Shown piece by piece: positions 23,737-33,287 of a DNA stretch of 44,284 nucleotides. Below the pieces are notes generated by a model. The model did no database searches, had not been told where the DNA came from, and worked only from the letters and a program-made list of their open reading frames with translations. The translations under genes were made by a program, and so were the position numbers. Each line of letters opens with the position of its first letter. Position 1 is the first letter of the stretch. Source of the stretch: Nitrososphaerales archaeon (lineage in GTDB: Archaea; Thermoproteota; Nitrososphaeria; Nitrososphaerales; Nitrososphaeraceae); the NCBI GenBank assembly GCA_029237505.1, contig JARBAW010000118.1, positions 1 to 44,284 on the forward strand. Direction: 5' to 3'.

Positions 23737-25908
23737 CTAGATCCCATCCATTGTATTATTCATTGTATTGTATCTATTTGCCAGTTCTTTGAGGGGCAGA
23801 TTTATGACTTCTTTACCAGACTCGTGTATTCTTAGAGTCATAGTAGAATCAGTTCTCCCTATTTCTGAGAATTTGCATTTTCTGTTTCTCATAAATTTCT
23901 TTAACTCGTCTGGGTTGTTCGTACCTATTATGTACCTCGAATGGGTTTCAGAGAAGAGTAGAAAGTCATTACGGGTGCATGTGTTTGGAATATTTTTCAG
24001 GTCTATGTTTATTCCTGTATTTCCAAAAATGGCCAGCTCTGAAAGCGCGGTTCCAATCCCACCTTTGGAACAATCATGTACGAACTCAATTAGACCTTTT
24101 TCTATCATGTCTAGTACGGCCGATCTATTTTTCTTGTCAGTATTCAAATTAACCTTGGGGACTCTTCCATATTTTTCACGATCAATTAACTCAAAGTATT
24201 CAGAGCCACCTAATTCTTCTCTTGTATGACCTAGAATGAACAACCTGTTTCCACTATTTGGTACATTGTTAGTTATGTGGGTTTTATCTTTAATAAGACC
24301 AATTGTCCCAATCACAGGGGACGGTTTAATGGGGGAGTTCATTGTTTCATTATAAAAGCTTACTTTTCCACCGACTACTGGAATTTTCATATAACTACAA
24401 AAATCTATGATTGCTTTTATTGACTTAATAAATGTCCAATAAATATGTGGATTCTCGGGGCTTCCAAATTGCAGGTGATCTAGTATGCCAATGGGTTGTG
24501 CTCCAGTGCACGCAACATTTCTACACGATTCAGACAAACACCCTAGCATTCCCTGATAAGGATCTAGATAACAGTGCTTGGAATTCCCATCTAATTTGAT
24601 AGACACGAACTTGTTATCGTTTACTCTTATTACTGATGCATTGGAGCCCGGTTTTATTACCGTTCTTAAACCCACTTCATGGTCATATTGTTGGTAAACC
24701 CAGTCTTTATTACCAATATTTGGATTCGCAAGAAGTCTTAACAAAATGTCATTGTAATTGTCCAACATTTCCATTTTGATTTTTGTTTTTAAATTATTCA
24801 AATAATTTGGTCTCTTTGATTTCCATTTAGCTAGGGGGGCATTGACCATCAAATTACAAGATAAACTAGCTATTGGTTTTCCCTCATAAAGAATCTTGAG
24901 ATTATCTTTACCACTTACTTTACCAATAATAGAGTACGTTATACCATATTTCGTGAAAATCTCATCGAATGTTGATAGTTTGTTCTTATTTATCACATAA
25001 ACCATTCTTTCTTGTGATTCTGATATCATAATCTCGTTTGGAGTAATGTCATCCATTTTCGTGTGAACAGCATATAATTCAATTTCAAACCCTTTTTCGA
25101 CTAGGTGGGATAGCTCTGAAAGACAGCAGGAGAGACCTCCACCTCCGAGATCCTTTGTAGCATTAATGCAGTTTCTATTGGTTGCCTCAATCGTAGCCTC
25201 TATCAATAATTTTTCCAAAAATGGATCTGGAATTTGAACAGCTGACCTATCTTCTTCATTGTCAAGCAATTTAGAAGCAAATGACGCTCCACGAATTCCA
25301 TCCTTTCCTGTCGGATTGCCTGCTAAAACTATGATGTCTCCGTCTTCTGCGTGATTGGATATTATTTGACTTCTTTTTCCAAGCCCTATTGCAGCTACAT
25401 CAACCAAACAATAATCCTTGAAAGAATTATCAAATTCTATGTCTCCACCAACTGTTGGTATCCCAATGCAATTACCATAATCAGCTATGCCTCTCACAAC
25501 ATTCCTAAACAACCATTTTGACTTTGATGTCTTTTTCACTTTATCAATTGAAGAGAATCGTAGAGCGTCAAGTAACGCTACCGGTCTGGTTCCCATTGAT
25601 ATAATGTCCCTTATGACCCCACCTACTCCTGTGGCAGCACCGCCGTAAGGCTCTACGGCGGATGGATGATTGTGGCTTTCAATATGAACTGTTATAACAT
25701 CGTCGTCTCCAATATCGAGTACTCCAGCATCATATCCTGGTCCAACAATGACTCTTTTACCACGCGATGGTAATGATCTTACATACTTTCTTGACGATTT
25801 GTACGAACAATGCTCTGACCATTCCGCATCGATCATATCAATTTCTAACACATTTGCCTGCCTCCCTAATTTTCTTAATAAGTAAATTTCTTCTGATTTG
25901 GTTAGCAT
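23737..25908 (-). CDS. purL: Phosphoribosylformylglycinamidine synthase, large subunit
   Basis: ATP-dependent FGAR amidotransferase subunit, 723 residues, the small-PurL form that needs PurQ and PurS. AIRS-like domains are duplicated. The first contains EHCSYKSSR with an active-site His, and HIESHNHPSAVEPYGGAATGVGG, a PurL hallmark. GGGGLSCCLSELSH-like (DLGGGGLS) and VGGKVSFYNE belong to the ATP/metal sites. It lies 14 bases after purQ; purQ, purL and purF form an operon. No purS is visible near it. Confidence 0.96.
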   Translation of the reverse strand: MLTKSEEIYLLRKLGRQANVLEIDMIDAEWSEHCSYKSSRKYVRSLPSRGKRVIVGPGYDAGVLDIGDDDVITVHIESHNHPSAVEPYGGAATGVGGVIRDIISMGTRPVALLDALRFSSIDKVKKTSKSKWLFRNVVRGIADYGNCIGIPTVGGDIEFDNSFKDYCLVDVAAIGLGKRSQIISNHAEDGDIIVLAGNPTGKDGIRGASFASKLLDNEEDRSAVQIPDPFLEKLLIEATIEATNRNCINATKDLGGGGLSCCLSELSHLVEKGFEIELYAVHTKMDDITPNEIMISESQERMVYVINKNKLSTFDEIFTKYGITYSIIGKVSGKDNLKILYEGKPIASLSCNLMVNAPLAKWKSKRPNYLNNLKTKIKMEMLDNYNDILLRLLANPNIGNKDWVYQQYDHEVGLRTVIKPGSNASVIRVNDNKFVSIKLDGNSKHCYLDPYQGMLGCLSESCRNVACTGAQPIGILDHLQFGSPENPHIYWTFIKSIKAIIDFCSYMKIPVVGGKVSFYNETMNSPIKPSPVIGTIGLIKDKTHITNNVPNSGNRLFILGHTREELGGSEYFELIDREKYGRVPKVNLNTDKKNRSAVLDMIEKGLIEFVHDCSKGGIGTALSELAIFGNTGINIDLKNIPNTCTRNDFLLFSETHSRYIIGTNNPDELKKFMRNRKCKFSEIGRTDSTMTLRIHESGKEVINLPLKELANRYNTMNNTMDGI

Positions 25909-25922
25909 TCTATATCATCAAT

Positions 25923-26615
25923 TTAGTTTTTGACATACGACGACAGGAAATTCTTTAATGAATGAAATATTAGACCTGCATTGCTCTTTGTTTGGTTAGG
26001 TAAGAGAATGGACTCAGATGCTCGTTCTGGATGTGGCATAAGACCCATGACATTGCCTTCCTTATTGCATATTGCTGCTATCATTTCTGTAGAACCATTT
26101 GGATTTTGATCTTTATATTTGAAAACAATCTGGTTGTTACGTTTCAGCTCACCAAGTTTATCATCATCTATAACAAATCGGCCTTCCCCATGTGCAATGG
26201 GGATTGTAACTTCATCATTTAAACTGAACATATTAGTAAAAGGTGTGTTGACATTCAACACTTCCATTTTTAACCACTTACACGAAAATTGTAGTTTTAC
26301 ATTCTTTACCAAAGCGCCTGGCAGGAGTCCGGCTTCAACTAATATTTGAAAACCATTGCAAATGCCAAGAATTGGTAAGCCCTCTTGTGCCTTTTTCTTT
26401 ATTGCTTCTACAATGGGACTCTGTGCTGCAATTACACCTGCTCGCAGTCTATCTCCATATGAAAATCCTCCTGGTAAAATTAGTGCGTCGTATTGGTTAA
26501 TTGATTCTTCAGTGTGCCAAATGTATTGTGCATTTATTCCCATGACATCATTTAGAACATGATGTACATCCCGATCGCAATTACTTCCTGGAAAAACTAC
26601 TATTCCTATCTTCAC
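25923..26615 (-). CDS. purQ: Phosphoribosylformylglycinamidine synthase, glutaminase subunit
   Basis: Class I glutamine amidotransferase, 230 residues, supplying ammonia to Pur[17 protein letters not shown] opens the protein. Nucleophile Cys is in GICNGFQIL, and the His-Glu pair is in [17 protein letters not shown] is the oxyanion-side loop. It is the first gene of the minus-strand purQ-purL-purF unit, starting 153 bases from the divergent CBS gene. Normally purS sits next to purQ; the space upstream is too small and has no such frame. Confidence 0.96.
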   Translation of the reverse strand: MKIGIVVFPGSNCDRDVHHVLNDVMGINAQYIWHTEESINQYDALILPGGFSYGDRLRAGVIAAQSPIVEAIKKKAQEGLPILGICNGFQILVEAGLLPGALVKNVKLQFSCKWLKMEVLNVNTPFTNMFSLNDEVTIPIAHGEGRFVIDDDKLGELKRNNQIVFKYKDQNPNGSTEMIAAICNKEGNVMGLMPHPERASESILLPNQTKSNAGLIFHSLKNFLSSYVKN

Positions 26616-26768
26616 TTAAGATCTATCCTAGCTGTTTCTTTCTACTAATTTTAATTTATTTGTAAGATCACAAAGTGACAGAGCATTGGGCAGTATAGAT
26701 TGGGGCAAATAAACAGTCTTTGCTGGCAAGACTTAAGTTTTTATCTTGATGATTATTTAGAATGAATA

Positions 26769-27182
26769 TTGAACGACAGAGTTCAGGATATAATGACAAA
26801 AAATGTCATTTCCATCGATGAAGGAATTACAGCTCATGAAGCAGCTAAAATCATGACTGAAAAACGAATAAGCTCACTGATTGTTGAAAGGGAAAACGTT
26901 CCTGTCGGGATAATCACAGAAAAGGATTTTGTAAAGAAAATCTGCACAAAGGATCTAGTGTCTTCCACAGTTAAGGTAGATACAATAATGTCAAAGATAC
27001 AAACGTACGCCAGTCCAGACACTCCGGTAGAAGTAGCTGTACAAAGGATGGTCAATCACAAAATACGTAGATTGCCAATACTTTCAGAAGGGAAAGTGAT
27101 TGGAATTGTCACAGTTACTGATCTCGCAAGACAACTCAGGACCATATTGCTAGTCGATGGTATATTGTCAGAGGAAACTTGA
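26769..27182 (+). CDS. CBS-domain protein
   Basis: A 137-residue protein made of one CBS pair (Bateman module): DIMTKNVISIDEGITAHEAAKIM with GIITEKDFVKKI, then IMSKIQTYASPDTPVEVAVQRM with VIGIVTVTDLARQL. Such stand-alone modules bind AMP, ATP or similar ligands and regulate partners. Start is TTG; a nearby ATG is out of frame. It diverges from purQ, so an adenylate-sensing role near purine genes is possible but not shown. Confidence 0.88.
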   Translation: MNDRVQDIMTKNVISIDEGITAHEAAKIMTEKRISSLIVERENVPVGIITEKDFVKKICTKDLVSSTVKVDTIMSKIQTYASPDTPVEVAVQRMVNHKIRRLPILSEGKVIGIVTVTDLARQLRTILLVDGILSEET

Positions 27183-27249
27183 GTATAAGAGAATAAAAGA
27201 AATACCTCTAGGCAAAATATAATAATTACAGAGTTTCTTTGTTCAAGGT

Positions 27250-28428
27250 ATGAAAAAATTCCTTGCGTATTCTATAGCCATTATTTCATTTGTATTTCTT
27301 TTGCAAAATAATTTGGTATATGCACTGCCTAGCTTAAAAGATTCCAACTTACAGGTGGAATCTTTTGTTAGCGGTCTTACATCTCCAACAAGCATGTTAT
27401 TCTTAGATGAAAATAATATTCTGGTTCTAGAGAAAGACGGAAATGTTAGGCTTGTAAGTAATGGGGTACTTCAAGATCAACCGTTGGTAACGCTAGATGT
27501 TGATAACAAGAATGAACGGGGACTATTGGGAGTTGAAAGAATTGATGAAAACATATTTCTGTATGCGACGGTCAAAGATGGCGGAGTTATGAATAGAATA
27601 TTCAAATATTCTCTGGCACCTGGACCAGAACTAACAAATGAAGAAGTGTTTATGGATCTACCAGGAACCCCTGCAACTAATCATCAAGGAGGCAAATTAG
27701 CCGTCAGTAAAGATGGATATCTCTATTCAGTAACAGGAGAGTTGCAAAGGAACGGAAAAGATCAAAATATACTTAATGGGCCGGATCCAGATTTTAGTGG
27801 AGCAATCCTTAAGACAAACCCAAATGATGCTTCTCCAGCCCCCAATAATCCATTACAAGGTGACAATCCTGACGACCCAATAAATTGGTATCAGGCTTAT
27901 GGAATTAGAAATAGCTTTGGTCTGGGAGTTGATCCAGTTAGCGGAACTTTATGGGATACTGAAAATGGTGAAAAATCACATGATGAAATAAATTTGGTGA
28001 GCCCCGGATTTAACAGTGGATGGAAACTTGTTATGGGCCCAATTTCAGATAGTGGAGTGTCGGACAATGATTTGGTAAACCTTCCAAATTCTAATTACAA
28101 AGATCCAATTCTGAGCTTTATAGATTCATTTGGAATTACTGATATTGAATTTTTGAGCTCGGACAAACTAGGCGCTCAATATTCTAACAATGCTTTTGTG
28201 GGAGATCTGGCTTATGGAAATCTTTACAGGTTCGAATTAAACGCTGAGAGAACGGACTTTAATTTAAATGCGCCAGGGTTAGATGATCGTGTTGTAGATA
28301 ATAATAAAGAACTAGATTCAATATTGTTTGGTGAAGGTTTTGGTGGCATAACTGACCTAAAGACAGGTCCAGATGGCTTGTTCTACGTGCTTTCATTTGC
28401 AGATGGCATAATATATCGAATCAGCTAG
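27250..28428 (+). CDS. PQQ-type soluble aldose sugar dehydrogenase-like protein
   Basis: Secreted beta-propeller protein of 392 residues. Signal peptide 1-25 (LAYSIAIISFVFLLQN...YALP). The GSDH/sorbosone-dehydrogenase pattern is present: VSGLTSPTSMLFLDENN, VLEKDGNVRLV, RGLLGVE, NHQGGKLAVSKDGYLY, ILKTNPNDASPAPNNP, YGIRNSFGLGVDPVSGTLWDTENG, and HDEINLV. These correspond to the catalytic and calcium/PQQ regions of the family. Whether PQQ is bound is uncertain, since no PQQ genes are visible here. It follows the CBS gene on the same strand by 67 bases. Confidence 0.85.
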   Translation: MKKFLAYSIAIISFVFLLQNNLVYALPSLKDSNLQVESFVSGLTSPTSMLFLDENNILVLEKDGNVRLVSNGVLQDQPLVTLDVDNKNERGLLGVERIDENIFLYATVKDGGVMNRIFKYSLAPGPELTNEEVFMDLPGTPATNHQGGKLAVSKDGYLYSVTGELQRNGKDQNILNGPDPDFSGAILKTNPNDASPAPNNPLQGDNPDDPINWYQAYGIRNSFGLGVDPVSGTLWDTENGEKSHDEINLVSPGFNSGWKLVMGPISDSGVSDNDLVNLPNSNYKDPILSFIDSFGITDIEFLSSDKLGAQYSNNAFVGDLAYGNLYRFELNAERTDFNLNAPGLDDRVVDNNKELDSILFGEGFGGITDLKTGPDGLFYVLSFADGIIYRIS

Positions 28429-28491
28429 GGAGCTAAACCTTATCTTATCTCTAGATCCTAATGTATCCTGATTTTTTGTAACCATTACTAA

Positions 28492-30309
28492 TTATCTACT
28501 ATCTGTTTGAAAGATTCTAATTTTCTGACCTACAATAATAGCATTTAATATTTTTCTACCACTTTCAGATCTCTTGTCTATCTTGATTCTTGATTTCTTA
28601 CCTACCTGATTTGCACAAATGAACTCGTCATCAATATACAAATTAACTTTGTTACCAATTATTTTTTCATCTAAATTTATAACAACGCCATTTCCGGATT
28701 CATTTATTTCAAAATCTATTTCCTTGCCAAGTGTCGCAGTTTTCATCTCTACGTCTATTCTCACACCCAGCATCTCTTCGAGTTCACTTATGGTTGTTCC
28801 TCCCTTTCCGATAATTCTGGGAATCGTGTCTTTCTGTACTTTAATTCTAATTCTATTGTTTGAAATTATGGCTATCTCGGGATTAGAATCAAACCTACGA
28901 ATCACATCTCTTATTTTTGATTCAGCAAGTTTATAGATATTGTTTTGATCCGCCTCCGTTTCTGAATCGACGGGAACTATGACATTTTCTTCACCGAAAG
29001 TGTAAATTTCGTATTCGGTTTGTCCTGTTGAAAAATCCTTGACTTCTACAACAGGCCTGGCAAGATCTGCTTCTGTCATTTTGTAGGGCACTTTTACTGT
29101 AAGCAAGATTTCATAAACCTTCTTCACCATTCCTGCATCCATAAAAATAATAGTATCAAGAATTTGCGGTATCATACCCAGTTCAATTCTCCCAATAAAT
29201 CTTTGCACTGCATCCAAAGGTTTACTTGCATGAATTACGCCTATCATTCCAACTCCAGCCAACTTCATGTCAGAGAAAACTTGGAAGTCTCTATATCGTC
29301 TTATTTCATCAAATATGGTGTAGTCAGGACGTACAAGTAACAGGATATCAACTGCATTTTCAAAGCTTCCTTCAAGCGGTCCATATTGAGTTACCTCTTT
29401 GGGTACTTGTAAATCTCTGGGAGATTCAAAAGTTTTTACTATCTTATTTTGAGCAACGTAAAATTCGGCCAGACTACTCGCTAAAGTACTTTTGCCAGAT
29501 CCTGGGGGGCCCGCTATTATCACACCTTCAACATCCGATGTCAATCGTGCTAACAATTTTTCACTCAGTCCATAATCTTCTAATGTCAACTTTGCTACTG
29601 GTTTTACAATAGTGATTTCTTGTCCGCTTGAAAAGGGTTCTTTAGTTATTGCAATCCTGTATTTACCTAATTGAATAACGGTTGCTCCATCCCTATTGAT
29701 TTCAGTGAAGCCCTTTTTTGATCGCAACTGTTCTAGAATTTCTTTGGTAATTTCATAAATATCATCAGATGATAGCCTATTTTCTTCCAGTCGCACTAGC
29801 TTCAGGTTACCTGGTACTCCCTTCTTTGCGAATGGGTAAGTATCTTGCTTCAAGTGAATACTCATGGTATCATTATCAAAATATTTTTCGAATTGTAATT
29901 CTGAAACTTCCTTTAAAGAACTAATGTGCATTGATTTGATACCGTGAGCTTCCGTTACCAGATGTTGGATATAATCGCATGTAATTAAAGTTGCGTTGTT
30001 GTCTAGGGCTATGTCTTTAATTATCGCGTCAATTCTTCCATGTTTAGCTAGTCTGATTTCTTCAATCGTAGGCCTGGTTCCACTAAACTCTATGTCTATT
30101 TTTTTTGCCCCACAGATGTCCCTTATTCTTTTTATTTCAAGCAACCCCTGGACACCTTGAGATTTATTCGTTGATGCCTGTGCTTGAAGCTCGTCCAGAA
30201 CGGCTATTGGAATTATGATTTTAGAACCTGCTCTAATCTTATCATTTATGATACCTGGAATTTTTCCTTCAATTATGACACTGGTGTCTAAAACGAATGT
30301 ATCAGTCAT
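28492..30309 (-). CDS. PIN-domain, VirB11-like ATPase and KH-domain protein (PINA type)
   Basis: A 605-residue archaeal ATPase. Order: PIN domain 1-about 140 (FVLDTSVIIEGKI and RIDAIIKDIALD give acidic residues), hexameric VirB11/type II-secretion-like ATPase about 170-420 (Walker A GPPGSGKSTL near 270, Walker B TIFDEIRRYRDF near 330, IGVIHASKP), then a KH RNA-binding domain about 490-550 (PRIIGKGGTTISELEEMLG). This is the architecture of PINA, reported in Sulfolobus to act with Hjm and Hjc at Holliday junctions. The KH domain points to RNA or single-strand binding as well. Stand-alone gene on the minus strand. Confidence 0.9.
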   Translation of the reverse strand: MTDTFVLDTSVIIEGKIPGIINDKIRAGSKIIIPIAVLDELQAQASTNKSQGVQGLLEIKRIRDICGAKKIDIEFSGTRPTIEEIRLAKHGRIDAIIKDIALDNNATLITCDYIQHLVTEAHGIKSMHISSLKEVSELQFEKYFDNDTMSIHLKQDTYPFAKKGVPGNLKLVRLEENRLSSDDIYEITKEILEQLRSKKGFTEINRDGATVIQLGKYRIAITKEPFSSGQEITIVKPVAKLTLEDYGLSEKLLARLTSDVEGVIIAGPPGSGKSTLASSLAEFYVAQNKIVKTFESPRDLQVPKEVTQYGPLEGSFENAVDILLLVRPDYTIFDEIRRYRDFQVFSDMKLAGVGMIGVIHASKPLDAVQRFIGRIELGMIPQILDTIIFMDAGMVKKVYEILLTVKVPYKMTEADLARPVVEVKDFSTGQTEYEIYTFGEENVIVPVDSETEADQNNIYKLAESKIRDVIRRFDSNPEIAIISNNRIRIKVQKDTIPRIIGKGGTTISELEEMLGVRIDVEMKTATLGKEIDFEINESGNGVVINLDEKIIGNKVNLYIDDEFICANQVGKKSRIKIDKRSESGRKILNAIIVGQKIRIFQTDSR

Positions 30310-30404
30310 CTGAATAGACTATAACTTGTGGATTAATTTGCTTTCTTATGAAATTGAAACAAAGCGTGGGAATATGATGTCGTATAGCGGACTTTCTTAT
30401 TGTT

Positions 30405-32183
30405 TTACGATTCGTCAACATAGAATATCGTTTGATTATTTCCGCTATCTGCTTGTGAGATAATGCTCAATATCGTGTTATTAATTTTGTCTTGATTGGG
30501 TTCTCGACCCTCTATGTTTCCTGGCAGAAGCAAATACTGTCTTATGTCTGATTTTATTACGTCGCGTAATTCTTGATTAACTGTTGCGTTGAAGGGTCTA
30601 AGGGCACCCCTGAAGATTTCTGATCTAGCGCGAACAACACCTGAAATCTTATCTCCGATCGGAGAGTCTGGTCCCACGATAATTATTGATCCTGTAGATC
30701 CCTTGAATAAGGACGGTTCTGTAACTGCGCCTTTGGCGGCCATATGGGTTGCAGATTCTCTGGTTATTAACGCTGGTACGAGCAAATAATTCACTACTAA
30801 CTGATCCCATTGTTTCCGGTCAAGGGATTTTAGTGCCACGTCATAATCATGCTCCCCAGTCAACAAGATTACGCCATTAACAGCAGAGAATTTTTCTGAA
30901 ACTACATCAAACATTCGCTTCACAGAATCCTCACTTGACAGATTTAAAGAGTGGGCATGGAAATCCTTAAAATGATTCATGTCCTTGTTGTCCTTTGTAA
31001 GAATTACTAGCTGTTTGACCTTTTTCAAAAGAGAACTTGCTATGGATTTCGCTCGCTTAAGATCTTTTTCTGCAGTAGAGTTTATTGCAAGCACTATGAC
31101 TTTGTTTGATATATCTGCGACGTCCTGATGAATAGATGTTCCGACTATAGGACGTGTTGGATAGAATACTCTATCGTTTGGTATCACCCTCCCATTCAAT
31201 AATTTACTCATTTTTTCAGTTGAAAGATTGAGAACCATTTCTGCTACTTGATCTTGTGAAAGAAATTCTTTATCAACAATCATTTTCTTTGTATTGAGTT
31301 GTATTTTTTCAGCTATCTCCTGAGTCTTTGACAAGATCTCAGCAAGCGTCGTGGCTAGCTTTGCTTTGTCATCTTGACTTTTTATTCTCTCGATAAAAAC
31401 ATCTTGAAGAACCGATTCAATTTCTTTATCAATATGAGCTTGGTCCTCTCCTAAGACATTTAAGAGTCGCTGCAAGGTTTTTTCTATCTCAACGGAGGAC
31501 AGTCCGGGAAAGCCTCCTATTCGAAGGAACTCTGCGGCTGCCTTTGGATAAACGGTTTTATAGATGCGGTCGGAATGAACGGGTCCTGGGTTTGTTGCAA
31601 CGGACTGAATTCCATCAGGTACTAGTTCCCATGCAAATGCTTCTGCTAACCTATTCTTAGCTCCTTGTGCGCTTGTATAAGGTGTTCTAAATCTGTACGG
31701 TCTCTGTTCATATTTATTTTCCTCAGTAAAGAAAGTAGAAATAGTTATAATTTTTGAATCCTTTCGCATATTCTCAATACACTTGACTGTTGTCCAAAAT
31801 GTTCCGGTTAAATGAATATTGACACATTCTTTGAATTCATTAAAATTAGAGTTAGTAAACAGCTTTACGGGTCCTGATACTCCAGCATTATTCACGAGAA
31901 TGTCAATTGGTCCGACTTCCTTTGCAATAGTTTCGAACATATTTGTAATTGCAACTTCGTCTGAGACATCAACCCCTGGAAATATCCGGATTTTTCCTTT
32001 ACCTCCTGTACTGGACACAATCTTTTCAAGCTCAGAACTAGTTTGTTCGAGTGGTTCCTTTCGCCTTCCTAGCAAAATTATACTTGCTCCATTTTCGGCA
32101 AATTTCTTTGAAATGGCCTGGCCTATCCCTGTCCCGCTTCCGGTAACTACTACGACTTTTTCGGCAAACTTGGAATTATCCAA
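30405..32183 (-). CDS. Tandem-SDR oxidoreductase resembling half of bacterial malonyl-CoA reductase
   Basis: A 592-residue protein with two Rossmann SDR domains. SDR1 (1-about 215): nucleotide loop TGSGTGIG (14-21), Arg40-Arg41 favouring NADPH, NNAG (98-101), Ser149, Tyr169, and PGPVHSDRI (199-207). A helical insertion (about 215-345) follows, then SDR2 (about 355-590), which lacks a clear Gly-rich loop and catalytic set and is probably structural. From memory, each half of Chloroflexus malonyl-CoA reductase has this layout; its C-terminal half also has a long helical insertion, a PGPVDGERL segment and LINNAGVAG. AOA fix CO2 by the 3-hydroxypropionate/4-hydroxybutyrate cycle with no firmly assigned malonyl-CoA reductase, so this is a candidate. 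Caution: the lysine expected four residues after Tyr169 is Gln173 (codon CAA); Lys176 lies nearby. A divergent reductase of other substrate is the alternative. Confidence 0.7.
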   Translation of the reverse strand: MDNSKFAEKVVVVTGSGTGIGQAISKKFAENGASIILLGRRKEPLEQTSSELEKIVSSTGGKGKIRIFPGVDVSDEVAITNMFETIAKEVGPIDILVNNAGVSGPVKLFTNSNFNEFKECVNIHLTGTFWTTVKCIENMRKDSKIITISTFFTEENKYEQRPYRFRTPYTSAQGAKNRLAEAFAWELVPDGIQSVATNPGPVHSDRIYKTVYPKAAAEFLRIGGFPGLSSVEIEKTLQRLLNVLGEDQAHIDKEIESVLQDVFIERIKSQDDKAKLATTLAEILSKTQEIAEKIQLNTKKMIVDKEFLSQDQVAEMVLNLSTEKMSKLLNGRVIPNDRVFYPTRPIVGTSIHQDVADISNKVIVLAINSTAEKDLKRAKSIASSLLKKVKQLVILTKDNKDMNHFKDFHAHSLNLSSEDSVKRMFDVVSEKFSAVNGVILLTGEHDYDVALKSLDRKQWDQLVVNYLLVPALITRESATHMAAKGAVTEPSLFKGSTGSIIIVGPDSPIGDKISGVVRARSEIFRGALRPFNATVNQELRDVIKSDIRQYLLLPGNIEGREPNQDKINNTILSIISQADSGNNQTIFYVDES

Positions 32184-32343
32184 CTAGTCCATCTCCTTTA
32201 CGCATAAGTTGAAGGCATATTAAATACACTATTAAATATAGCGAGTATACGATTAGCAAGTAATCAAGATATGGATTATATCTTGAAACGCATAGAACTT
32301 ATTATTCACACAATTTAATTATAAGTGGAAAAATACCAAAAGC

Positions 32344-32616
32344 ATGAATGAAGCACATAAAGCAGATGCTGTCGGCTCTCACGAAGATTCCGAACCTGAT
32401 ACAATCAAGACAGAAAATCTGAATGAAACTTTTGCTTCTCAAATGATTAAGACGGGAATGGATGTTGAGGCAGTACCTATAGGTACTTTAGGCTTGGAGC
32501 GTGAAGAGTACTATAATAACGACATCGGCTCGAATCCTCGATTTATTACCAATAGGGGATGCATAAGAATAAAGAATAAAGAAGTAAGTATGATTCAGAT
32601 AATCCAGAGATTCTAA
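32344..32616 (+). CDS. Hypothetical small protein
   Basis: A 90-residue protein, acidic in the first half (EDSEPDTIKTENLNE) and basic toward the end (RIKNKEVSM). It contains no membrane helix or cysteine pair. A TATA-like TAATTATAAG lies about 20-28 bases before the ATG, which supports expression as a near-leaderless mRNA. I recognise no family. Coding status is moderately supported by the promoter spacing and the balanced composition. Confidence 0.45.
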   Translation: MNEAHKADAVGSHEDSEPDTIKTENLNETFASQMIKTGMDVEAVPIGTLGLEREEYYNNDIGSNPRFITNRGCIRIKNKEVSMIQIIQRF

Positions 32617-32735
32617 ATTTCATAATACTAAATATCAATTCTTGATTTGACAAGACCCGATGTAGAAGCATGTTAGGTTACACTTTCATTCACGGTAAAG
32701 TGGAAGAACATAATCAGTCCTCGTTATAGCAAGAA

Positions 32736-33287
32736 CTATGCTCGCCACCAATCAAAACTAAGGAAGTATACCCTTTTAGGATTCATCGACGTGATTGCCA
32801 AGATAAATTGTTTCTTCACAGTCGTTGCCAACCTTCCAGCCAGAACTATGCCAGTAGCCGTGATGTCCTGATGATTGTCGACCACTTCGACTAGATATGG
32901 GGCATGGTCGATTCCCGGACCGTGTTCATATACGGCAAAATCACACCCAAACTTGATGCCAGGCGAAACAATATACCCTCCGTCTCTTAGTTTTTTGAAT
33001 ACCAGATACTTCATGTCAAAATCCACATACTGTTTTCTGCAAATCTCTTTCATCTCTTTCAAAACAATTCGATTCCCACTAACATTACTAACCGAAAGTA
33101 ATTTCGATTCTACGAGGTAACATCCCTCTATGAGATCTAAGATAAGAGGTGTTTCAAAATCAATTCCTTTTGGTTTGTAGACACCGAGGGGCTTTCCATA
33201 ATATCCGAGAGAAAAAATGGATCTGGATTCCTCAATATCCCATATTATTATTCTGCTCTCTACTAGAGTGCCAGAAAAAGAGCCCAT
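32736..33287 (-). CDS. endA: tRNA-splicing endonuclease
   Basis: Cuts introns from pre-tRNA at bulge-helix-bulge sites. 183 residues, the size of single-domain homotetramer or alpha-beta type subunits. The C-terminal nuclease fold shows DGGYIVSPGIKFGCDFAVY and HAPYLVEV, with catalytic Tyr120, His128 and Lys158 or Lys159 (TTVKKQ) all present. The N-terminal part (1-80) has the usual strand-rich domain. Its start codon directly follows the stop of the DUF47 gene on the same strand. Intact triad indicates an active enzyme. Confidence 0.92.
   Translation of the reverse strand: MGSFSGTLVESRIIIWDIEESRSIFSLGYYGKPLGVYKPKGIDFETPLILDLIEGCYLVESKLLSVSNVSGNRIVLKEMKEICRKQYVDFDMKYLVFKKLRDGGYIVSPGIKFGCDFAVYEHGPGIDHAPYLVEVVDNHQDITATGIVLAGRLATTVKKQFILAITSMNPKRVYFLSFDWWRA

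Noticed and set aside
23768-24229. Plus-strand open frame of 153 codons
   Set aside because: It is fully inside purL on the other strand, and its composition (Ser/Leu/Phe-rich) is typical of a reverse-strand shadow.
29226-29612. Plus-strand open frame of 128 codons
   Set aside because: It lies opposite the ATPase domain of the PIN-KH protein, including its Walker A and B motifs, so it is a shadow.
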